Assembly (NCBI GenBank): GCA_014240055.1
Contig: JAAZXP010000049.1
Coordinates: forward strand, 1-7,097
Direction: 5' to 3'
DNA length: 7,097 bases
From: Methanobacteriota archaeon
Lineage (GTDB): Archaea; Thermoplasmatota; Poseidoniia; MGIII; CG-Epi1
This document shows, one piece after another, positions 1-4,906 of this stretch. The notes beneath the pieces are model-generated. The model was not told the origin of the DNA and did not search any database. It worked only from the letters and a program-made list of their open reading frames with translations. Both the position numbers and the translations under genes were made by a program. Numbering within the stretch: the stretch's first letter is position 1; the number at the start of each line of letters is the position of its first letter.

Positions 1-1
1 A

Positions 2-799
2 ATATGGCATTGTGAAAATGGAGAGGATGAAGGTAAAATAATGCAAAAGGCTTTTCAAAAAATCCACCCCTCTGTAACTGTGGATATGCATGAATTTGGA
101 GGTGCGGGTACTATCATTTTCCAAGTAGCAGCACCACAAAACCCTGTAACTCATCCAGATGTACTGACTGCTTCTTATGTTTTAGAAACTGACGTTATTG
201 AAGCTGTCAATGAGGAATGGGGTTTTGGAAGTGTTACTAATTATCCTCCAACTACCAGTTCCCAAGATTCTAGTATTCATCGTAACCATTTTGCAGTACA
301 TGGTTCTGTAAGTTTATTATTTGAATCTGCCGTTTCAGAAGAATACTCGGAGAGAGTTAGGCTACAAAGTTGGGCCGCTATTGCTGTAATTGATGAAGTG
401 GCTGATGATCCAGATTATTATTTAGATGCAAGACAATCTTCTGATGAGGAGGGGCAAGAAGGTAATGATATCGTGTATGCTTACTTGTTTGAATGTAGTG
501 ATCCGGCAACTACTGAAACTCTCCGAATTCTGAAAGATCATGGATTCGATGTTGGCTACAAGGCTGGCGATGAAAGTGTGACTTCTATACACTATGAAAC
601 TTTTTTACCAAAAACAGGCTTTCTGAATGGGACTGCTCTAGTTCCAATGGATCAAATTGGATGGAGAATGATTACTGAATTAATGGAATATACTTCCGCT
701 AAAGATCAGCATTACACCAATTCTCCTAAAGATAGAGGTCAAGATGCATGGAGAGCTCTTGAATCTGTTGACTATATAGTCAATAATGAAATTTGTTGA
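2..799 (+). CDS. M14-type zinc carboxypeptidase, C-terminal part (5' truncated by window edge)
   Basis: The reading frame is open from the first bases of the window, so the ATG at 41 is almost certainly an internal Met and the gene starts upstream; about 265 codons are visible. Numbering from that Met, VDMHE (residues 14-18) matches the M14 segment that carries the last zinc-binding His (H17). HRNHFAVHGSVSLLFES (80-96) matches the segment ending in the catalytic Glu (E95). The HxxE pair and the substrate-binding Arg/Asn segment expected earlier in the family would lie off the left edge. M14 enzymes remove C-terminal residues from peptides using one zinc ion. The very acidic stretch around residues 117-142 would suit an exported enzyme, but no signal peptide can be checked. 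The protein continues about 150 residues past the catalytic Glu. The gene ends 35 bases before the next one, which has its own promoter-like box. The subfamily is not determined. Confidence 0.75.
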   Translation: MWHCENGEDEGKIMQKAFQKIHPSVTVDMHEFGGAGTIIFQVAAPQNPVTHPDVLTASYVLETDVIEAVNEEWGFGSVTNYPPTTSSQDSSIHRNHFAVHGSVSLLFESAVSEEYSERVRLQSWAAIAVIDEVADDPDYYLDARQSSDEEGQEGNDIVYAYLFECSDPATTETLRILKDHGFDVGYKAGDESVTSIHYETFLPKTGFLNGTALVPMDQIGWRMITELMEYTSAKDQHYTNSPKDRGQDAWRALESVDYIVNNEIC

Positions 800-806
800 G
801 TTATCC

Positions 807-813
807 CTAAATA
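807..813 (+). promoter_or_regulatory. TATA-like box for the DUF3147-like gene (leaderless)
   Basis: The sequence CTAAATA lies in the 35-base gap after the carboxypeptidase and is centred about 25 bases before the ATG at 835. That is the archaeal TATA-to-transcription-start distance, so the transcript would begin at or next to the start codon. No Shine-Dalgarno sequence is visible before the ATG, which fits a leaderless mRNA. This is inferred from spacing only. Confidence 0.45.
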
Positions 814-834
814 GGATTAATTTTACTTGTTAGT

Positions 835-1191
835 ATGGATTGGATTAACCTGTTAGGTAAAGGGCTTTTTTCTGGAACTGTAATTGTAGCTGCAAGTGAA
901 CTTGCTAAGAAATCAACTATTTTTGGTGCATTTGTAATTTCGTTACCTCTTGCAAGTATTATGTCAATGACTTGGCTGTATAACGATACGAAAGACAAAT
1001 CACAAGTTGCTGATTTTGCTGAAAGTATTCTTTGGTTAGTCATTCCGTCAATGGTTCTCTTCCTAGTTTTACCTACTTTGCTAAGGAGGGATTGGGAATT
1101 TGAATATGCAATGGCTGTTGGAATAATGATGACTATCTTAGCTTATACCGCAGGAGTTGGTCTTGCTAAATATCTTGGAAATGTTTCGTAG
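835..1191 (+). CDS. Small integral membrane protein, DUF3147-like
   Basis: The 118-residue protein has four likely membrane helices at about residues 5-23, 28-49, 62-83 and 89-113. An N-terminal pattern with AASELAKKS and SLPLASI, then TWLYNDT and an LP-LLRR element after the third helix, resembles the DUF3147 family of small inner-membrane proteins, whose function is unknown. Length and helix count fit that family. The ATG at 835 is chosen because a TATA-like box sits 25 bases upstream and because the protein starts right before the first helix. It precedes another small membrane protein but has a separate promoter-like element, so the two need not be one operon. The family match is from memory; the membrane topology is clear from the sequence. 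Confidence 0.7.
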   Translation: MDWINLLGKGLFSGTVIVAASELAKKSTIFGAFVISLPLASIMSMTWLYNDTKDKSQVADFAESILWLVIPSMVLFLVLPTLLRRDWEFEYAMAVGIMMTILAYTAGVGLAKYLGNVS

Positions 1192-1194
1192 TGC

Positions 1195-1201
1195 TTAAAT
1201 A
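1195..1201 (+). promoter_or_regulatory. TATA-like box for the 1223-3306 operon (leaderless)
   Basis: TTAAATA is centred about 25 bases before the ATG at 1223, the same geometry as the box before 835. No Shine-Dalgarno sequence precedes the ATG, so a leaderless transcript is likely. The box would drive three tightly packed genes: the membrane protein, the CoA-pathway ligase and the SelB-like protein. Confidence 0.45.
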
Positions 1202-1222
1202 ACGCAGATATTGTGAAATATT

Positions 1223-1618
1223 ATGGAAGAAAGCCTAGCTTTAATGATTGTTGGCGGAGTTTTATCTCTTATGGGGGTTTTAATGAATGTAAACCCTATA
1301 AAATTCGATGAAGACCTTTTGGGGGCACTTGAAGGTAAACTAAGCGATAGGGAAAATATGCTTAGAAATTTCGGAGCTCAGCTTAGGACTGTAATCGGGG
1401 CTTTGGCAATTACTCTTGGAATTATTGCAATTTATAACAGAAACTTGGCAACAAGTGATGCTGAAAATTTATTAGTTTCTATGGGTGTTGGGTTCATCCT
1501 TTTGATGGCAGTTGTAATTGCTGGACACTATAGAGGATTTGTTGATCGACTAATCATACCTCCACTTGTTATTTTCAGCGTACTGACTACAATCTGCTTC
1601 TATGCTGGATTGATGTAA
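1223..1618 (+). CDS. Small integral membrane protein, function unknown (possible DUF373-like relative)
   Basis: This 131-residue protein has four predicted membrane helices at about 4-22, 55-72, 83-101 and 110-129. A polar, charged segment of about 30 residues (24-54, including GKLSDRENMLRNFG) lies between helices 1 and 2. I see no catalytic motif and do not recognise the family with confidence; part of the pattern recalls archaeal DUF373-type membrane proteins, but that is a guess. The start is supported by the TATA-like box 25 bases upstream. Its TAA stop is followed immediately by the TTG start of the phosphopantothenate synthetase gene, so the two are very likely co-transcribed and translationally linked. 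The operon position suggests co-expression with CoA biosynthesis, not a specific role in it. Confidence 0.75.
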   Translation: MEESLALMIVGGVLSLMGVLMNVNPIKFDEDLLGALEGKLSDRENMLRNFGAQLRTVIGALAITLGIIAIYNRNLATSDAENLLVSMGVGFILLMAVVIAGHYRGFVDRLIIPPLVIFSVLTTICFYAGLM

Positions 1619-2326
1619 TTGGCGTTACCTCCAAAAGATCACCCTCGATACAAGTCACTTTTAGCAAGAGAGAAATTGGTAGAGGCTTCAGATGTTGTAG
1701 CTAAGCAAGGACTAATTGCCCATGGAAGAGGAGAGGCATTTGATTATCTATTAGGAGAACAAACTTGCCTGCCTGCTTTAAAGTCAATCAAAGCTGCTTG
1801 TTCTGCTATTCTTTCAGCTAAAAACCCAGTAATTTCGGTAAATGGAAACGTTGTTGCTTTAGCTGCTAGAGAAGTTGCAAGATTGGCTGAAGTTAGTGGA
1901 GCTAAAGTCGAAGTTAATTTATTCCATAGAACTCCTGAAAGAGTTAGTGGATTGACTAAGCTGATGAAAGATGTAGGCATTGATGCTTTGGGTGAAAATG
2001 CAGATGATGTAATACCGGGATTAAGTTCTGAAAGGGCTAAATGTTCTTCTGATGGCATTGGTTCTGCCGATGTTGTTATTGTTCCATTAGAAGATGGTGA
2101 TCGGTGTGAAGCTTTGGTTAATATGGGAAAACAAGTTATTGCTATTGACTTGAATCCATTATCAAGAACTGCTCAAACTGCGCACATTACTATTGTTGAT
2201 GAAGTAACTAGGTGCTTGCCGTTACTATCTGATTTTATCAAAGAGAAAAATGGTCTTGATGTCTTTGACAATAAAGAATGTTTAAGGGATGTTTTAAATT
2301 ATATTTCAGATAGGTTAAAATCTTGA
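1619..2326 (+). CDS. 4-phosphopantoate--beta-alanine ligase (archaeal phosphopantothenate synthetase)
   Basis: This is the archaeal enzyme that joins 4-phosphopantoate to beta-alanine using ATP, giving 4'-phosphopantothenate for coenzyme A synthesis. In Archaea it works with pantoate kinase and replaces the bacterial PanC/pantothenate kinase route. Family landmarks appear in order: HPRYKSLLARE (residues 8-18), GLIAHGRGEAFDYLLGE (31-47), SVNGN (73-77), FHRTPER (102-108), VPLEDGDRCEALV (155-167) and IDLNPLSRTA (176-185). The 235-residue length is slightly short of or equal to the family norm, with no sign of damage. The TTG start at 1619 is needed because TAA occupies 1616-1618, and it places the HPRY motif at its usual N-terminal position. 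The 3' end overlaps the next gene by four bases (TTGA), indicating translational coupling. A pantoate kinase gene is not in the window. Confidence 0.93.
   Translation: MALPPKDHPRYKSLLAREKLVEASDVVAKQGLIAHGRGEAFDYLLGEQTCLPALKSIKAACSAILSAKNPVISVNGNVVALAAREVARLAEVSGAKVEVNLFHRTPERVSGLTKLMKDVGIDALGENADDVIPGLSSERAKCSSDGIGSADVVIVPLEDGDRCEALVNMGKQVIAIDLNPLSRTAQTAHITIVDEVTRCLPLLSDFIKEKNGLDVFDNKECLRDVLNYISDRLKS
2312..2315 (+). promoter_or_regulatory. Weak Shine-Dalgarno-like AGGT before the SelB-like gene
   Basis: AGGT lies seven bases before the TTG start at 2323, inside the end of the ligase gene. It is only four bases long. Together with the TTGA stop/start overlap it supports TTG 2323 as the start and translational coupling to the upstream gene. 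Confidence 0.3.
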
Positions 2327-3306
2327 GTGTTCTTAATATTCTATTCGTAGGGAGTGATGATGTCGCCCGTTCTATTGCTAAGAAATCAGATTCTCGTGAT
2401 GTTGATAATTATATCTATAAAGATTTAAAAGAAGATAGCTCCTTTTCTACTATTTCTATCATTAGACCAAAAAATTATCCAGAAAAACCAAAACCATTTT
2501 TTGCTTCTTTAACTGTTTCTGATTTTGGTATTGTTGAAGTCAATAATGTTGATGCCGCTTTCGGCGAATCTATCGTATCAATGGCTAGTGCTGGAATACA
2601 AGAGGGTTTTGTAATTATCAATCCTGCAGAAGGAGGGTGGGTTGATGAATCTCAAGTGAAGGGTTTACTAACCCAAGCCGGTCTTGAAAACTGGAGTTTT
2701 ATTGAGAATGATGGAATTATTATCAGAGAAAAGTTGATTGATGTCCTAAATAAAATAAAACCCCATGATGAGTCTGGATTTGTTGTTGCAGTAGATCAAG
2801 CATTTACTGTGAAAGGAGTGGGGTTGGTCGCGATAGGTCATGTTCAATCGGGAAAATTAAATAAACATAGTGACGTGATTTTTGCAGGTTCAGAAGGAAG
2901 TGCTGTTGCTCGCTCACTACAGGTCATGGACTTGGATGTCGATGTTGCCCATGTTGGAGATCGAGTTGGTCTCGCATTGAGGGCGAGTGGCTCCTTTAGA
3001 GACGATTTACTAGGAAGGGGCTCTATATTGGCAGACAGTACTGAACGCTTTGAAATACAAAAAAAATCTAGCTTTGAATTGAAGAAAGCCGCTTTTCAAA
3101 AGCACGATCTTGTAGAAGGCGACGTTATTCATTTGTGCTCCGATTTCCAATTTATAGTAGGCAGAATTACCAGTGTCGGAAATTCAATTGAAGTAGAATG
3201 GGATTCGCCTATTGTGATAAACAAAACATCAAAAAGAAATTCGCTAATTATTCAATTAGAATCCAAGCCTAGGATTATGGGTTCTGCGAAAATAAATGCA
3301 GAATAA
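2323..3306 (+). CDS. SelB/EF1A-like translation factor homologue without a GTP-binding P-loop (archaeal SelB-like)
   Basis: The 327-residue protein has the layout of an EF-Tu/SelB-type factor. A degenerate G domain covers about 1-145, a clear EF-Tu domain 2 about 153-238, and a domain-3-like beta region about 240-320. Domain 2 is well preserved: VDQAFTVKGVGLVAIGHVQSG (start near 157), then RSLQVMD (197-203) and AHVGDRVGLALR (209-220), ending with LLGRGSIL. The N-terminus keeps the strand and glycine of G1 (ILFVGSDDVARS) but has no GK[S/T], and the DxxG and NKxD elements are not recognisable, so GTP binding is unlikely. PKNYPEKPKPF (49-59) and GE (81-82) recall the archaeal SelB-like (aSelBL) group, described in archaea with and without selenocysteine. 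It overlaps the CoA ligase gene by four bases. Its function is unknown. It could alternatively be called a generic EF-Tu domain 2 protein. Confidence 0.78.
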   Translation: MSVLNILFVGSDDVARSIAKKSDSRDVDNYIYKDLKEDSSFSTISIIRPKNYPEKPKPFFASLTVSDFGIVEVNNVDAAFGESIVSMASAGIQEGFVIINPAEGGWVDESQVKGLLTQAGLENWSFIENDGIIIREKLIDVLNKIKPHDESGFVVAVDQAFTVKGVGLVAIGHVQSGKLNKHSDVIFAGSEGSAVARSLQVMDLDVDVAHVGDRVGLALRASGSFRDDLLGRGSILADSTERFEIQKKSSFELKKAAFQKHDLVEGDVIHLCSDFQFIVGRITSVGNSIEVEWDSPIVINKTSKRNSLIIQLESKPRIMGSAKINAE

Positions 3307-3317
3307 GTTTTCTTATT
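3302..3317 (+). terminator. Possible hairpin terminator at the end of the 1223-3306 operon
   Basis: AATAAG-TTTT-CTTATT is a perfect 6-base inverted repeat around four Ts, and it overlaps the TAA stop of the SelB-like gene. The stem is A/T-rich and weak, and archaeal termination depends mainly on T-runs, so this is only a candidate transcript end. Confidence 0.3.
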
Positions 3318-3335
3318 ATGTAAGCACCTACAAAC

Positions 3336-3343
3336 TATATATA
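3336..3343 (+). promoter_or_regulatory. TATA box for the AIG1-like gene
   Basis: TATATATA is the best TATA match in the window. It predicts transcription starting near 3366, about nine bases before the TTG start codon, so this gene would have a short leader instead of none. The tandem repeat ATTTAAG ATTTAAG (3354-3367) lies between the box and the start codon. Confidence 0.5.
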
Positions 3344-3365
3344 CTCAAAAAACATTTAAGATTTA

Positions 3366-3370
3366 AGGTG
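3366..3370 (+). promoter_or_regulatory. Shine-Dalgarno-like AGGTG before TTG 3375
   Basis: AGGTG sits four bases before the TTG start codon and can pair with the CACCUCC-type 3' end of archaeal 16S rRNA. The spacing is on the short side. It supports TTG 3375 as the start, as no ATG precedes the first membrane helix. Confidence 0.4.
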
Positions 3371-3374
3371 TTTT

Positions 3375-4025
3375 TTGTTAAATCGACGTAATTTTAGAAT
3401 TATTGCTTTTGGTCTTACTCTCTATTTTTTTATAACAAATATAGTCATAGGCAACTATGTTTTGAATGCTGGAACTTGGGGGGGCGGGCTAAAATTCCTT
3501 ACAAATTGGAATTTATTACTTAATTTCATTATTGCTAGTTGCGCATTAATTAATGAAAGGGATTCAAAGTTTAATTCATATTATTTTCTATTGCCTGGTT
3601 CAATGGTTTTGAACGTTTTAGTTTTTCTTCTCTATTGGTTAATCAAACTTTTCGGGGGCTTTGGAGCTGCTGAAAGTGGTTGGACTATCTTCAATGTGCT
3701 TAAAGATTATTATATGCATTTTGGAACTTCCATATTTTTATTTGTAGAAGTACTTTTTTATTCAAAAGCATTCACTAATTTGAAAAAAGAATATTCTGTT
3801 TTTACTTTTGTTTTCATAGCATACATTGTCTGGATGGAATTCTTTGTTCAAGTAAATAATGAAATACCTTGTGGATCTGTTTCGTGTGGCTTTCCTTACC
3901 TCTTTCTAAATGATCTTAATAATGTGGGCCGAATTATTTTCTATCTCATTGTTTGGATAATGGGCAATCTTTCTTGGATTGGTTGTAGAAAATTAGTCAA
4001 GGGCCCTAGCCACTCTTTATTTTAG
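3375..4025 (+). CDS. Six-helix membrane protein, AIG1/ADTRP (FAR-17a)-like putative lipid hydrolase
   Basis: The 216-residue protein has six likely membrane helices (about 9-29, 44-60, 71-91, 112-130, 141-158, 184-204). Its pattern matches the AIG1/ADTRP family, whose animal members are membrane threonine hydrolases that cleave fatty-acid esters of hydroxy fatty acids. Matches are GGGLKFLTNWNLLL (36-49) at the start of helix 2, carrying the expected nucleophile Thr (T43), and DYYMHFGT (111-118) at helix 4, carrying the expected His (H115). The ...CGFPYLFLNDL region (171-181) corresponds to the family's G-x-x-YPFL element. Length is close to the animal proteins (about 230-240). Two Cys (166, 171) lie in the last loop. 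The TTG start has an AGGTG before it and a TATA box further up. The 3' end overlaps the convergent MBL gene by nine bases. Bacterial Pr6Pr-type membrane proteins share this fold pattern and are the main alternative. Substrate unknown. Confidence 0.6.
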   Translation: MLNRRNFRIIAFGLTLYFFITNIVIGNYVLNAGTWGGGLKFLTNWNLLLNFIIASCALINERDSKFNSYYFLLPGSMVLNVLVFLLYWLIKLFGGFGAAESGWTIFNVLKDYYMHFGTSIFLFVEVLFYSKAFTNLKKEYSVFTFVFIAYIVWMEFFVQVNNEIPCGSVSCGFPYLFLNDLNNVGRIIFYLIVWIMGNLSWIGCRKLVKGPSHSLF

Positions 4026-4721
4026 ATTATACGCCATTATTTCTTCCCAATTATCAGGCTTAGGGGGCCATCCTTCCGTCATGTATGTGTAAAATTCTTT
4101 TACGTCTTTGACTTGTAAAGCTTCATTGTCTTTCATTTCTTTCGATATTGTAGAAAATTTATCTTCAGAATCTATTGCATGAACTGCTCCAACATGATTA
4201 GGATAAACTTTAGTGTCTCCAGGTAATTGTTCCAATCTTCTCAAACTATTGTAAAGCATTTCTGTTTTTTCACGAGGATCGCCACCTAAATCTATCCGAC
4301 CTACATCTCCAATAAACAAGCAATCTCCTGATAATAAATTATCTTCAACTAAGTAACAATTGTGATCATAAGTATGCCCGGGCGTATACAGTACTTTCAA
4401 TTCGGTATTTCCTATTTTTAAGATATCGCCATCTTTAGTTCCTACTTTTTTACCTTTGTATTTTGTTATTTCACTTTTGACAATTCCGTCTAATCCGTTT
4501 TCTTCTGCAAAATAACCTGATGCTGATTTACGATCAGCATGAGTGTGAGTATCAATTACATATTTTACAATTGGGAATTCTAATCTTTTCAACTCTTCAT
4601 GAATATCTTCTTCGAATCCCTCAAATGAATCTACTATTGCACATTCTCTTCTTTTCTTACAGAAAACAATATAAGAAACACAACCAGTTTCTCCTAAAAT
4701 TAGTTGTGATAAAGTAGTCAT
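4017..4721 (-). CDS. Metallo-beta-lactamase-fold hydrolase, persulfide dioxygenase (ETHE1)/glyoxalase II-like
   Basis: The protein is 234 residues when started at the ATG at 4721. The frame extends to 4766, but the extra 15 residues are unlike the family, and the likely TATA box (4749-4756) would fall inside them. MBL motifs in order are THTHADR (58-64), PGHTYDH (114-120), LSGDCLFIGDVGRIDLGG (130-147) and YPNHVG (173-178). The GDP-GR-DL pattern and YP-H ending resemble persulfide dioxygenases and the MBL-rhodanese group, which oxidise glutathione- or other thiol-bound persulfides with one iron. H59, H116 and D133 would be the mononuclear metal ligands. The usual second-site His after the Asp is Arg (R64), so a dinuclear glyoxalase II-type centre is unlikely. 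No rhodanese domain is attached. The gene is convergent with the AIG1-like gene and divergent from the ACBP operon. The exact substrate cannot be read from the sequence. Confidence 0.8.
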   Translation of the reverse strand: MTTLSQLILGETGCVSYIVFCKKRRECAIVDSFEGFEEDIHEELKRLEFPIVKYVIDTHTHADRKSASGYFAEENGLDGIVKSEITKYKGKKVGTKDGDILKIGNTELKVLYTPGHTYDHNCYLVEDNLLSGDCLFIGDVGRIDLGGDPREKTEMLYNSLRRLEQLPGDTKVYPNHVGAVHAIDSEDKFSTISKEMKDNEALQVKDVKEFYTYMTEGWPPKPDNWEEIMAYNLK

Positions 4722-4748
4722 ATTATATTTAATAATAAAAGAATAGTA

Positions 4749-4756
4749 CTTATAAG
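4749..4756 (-). promoter_or_regulatory. TATA-like box for the MBL hydrolase gene
   Basis: CTTATAAG, read on the - strand, is centred about 31 bases before the ATG at 4721. It predicts a transcript starting a few bases before or at the ATG, and it argues against translation from 4766. An A/T-rich stretch at 4817-4830 is an alternative box that would give a leader of about 75 bases. Confidence 0.4.
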
Positions 4757-4843
4757 ACACACACACCCCTTCTTCCTATGGAACTATCTCTCCGTTCGGC
4801 GGCTTATTTTTGTTGTTTTTTTATATGATATTTTTTTGAACCA

Positions 4844-4872
4844 GTTTCCAGTGGAAGCAAAGGTGTCTGACA
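4844..4872. promoter_or_regulatory. Two short palindromes upstream of the ACBP-SnoaL promoter (possible operators)
   Basis: TTCCA-G-TGGAA (4846-4856) is a perfect 5+1+5 inverted repeat, with further G/C pairing at 4844 and 4858. TGTC-T-GACA (4864-4872) is a 4+1+4 repeat eight bases later. Both lie just upstream of the probable TATA box at 4878 in the divergent intergenic region, where archaeal activators commonly bind. The one-base centres suggest protein sites instead of RNA hairpins. Short palindromes also arise by chance. Confidence 0.25.
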
Positions 4873-4877
4873 AGTTT

Positions 4878-4885
4878 CTTTTATC
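4878..4885 (+). promoter_or_regulatory. TATA-like box for the ACBP-SOUL operon (leaderless)
   Basis: CTTTTATC is centred about 25 bases before the ATG at 4907. The spacing matches that before 835 and 1223 and selects ATG 4907 over the in-frame TTG at 4895, which would lie upstream of the predicted transcription start. No Shine-Dalgarno sequence precedes the ATG. Confidence 0.4.
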
Positions 4886-4906
4886 TCTTCCTTATTGAAT
4901 GATAGA

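Noticed and set aside
41..43. ATG as the true start of the carboxypeptidase
   Set aside because: The frame is open upstream to the window edge and the protein would begin only nine residues before the DxHE-type motif, lacking the rest of the M14 domain.
807..1043. Minus-strand open frame of 78 codons
   Set aside because: It lies opposite the DUF3147-like gene, has no recognisable domain or promoter, and reads as an antisense shadow.
1744..2058. Minus-strand open frame of 104 codons
   Set aside because: It is antisense to the well-supported phosphopantothenate synthetase gene, with no family resemblance.
4520..4717. Plus-strand 65-codon open frame inside the MBL gene
   Set aside because: It is fully antisense to conserved MBL coding sequence and its translation is low in complexity and unrecognisable.
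4722..4766. N-terminal extension of the MBL protein
   Set aside because: The 15 extra residues are not family-like, and the region contains the probable TATA box CTTATAAG.
4757..4766. (AC)5 dinucleotide run
   Set aside because: It is too short to be a meaningful microsatellite; no repeat array or CRISPR structure surrounds it.
4792..4803. CCG-TTCG-type GC hairpin followed by a T-rich stretch as a terminator
   Set aside because: It lies between two divergent genes, where no transcript should end, and the stem is only about three base pairs.
4895..4906. TTG start four codons before ATG 4907 of the ACBP gene
   Set aside because: ATG 4907 fits the 25-base TATA spacing and the normal ACBP N-terminus.
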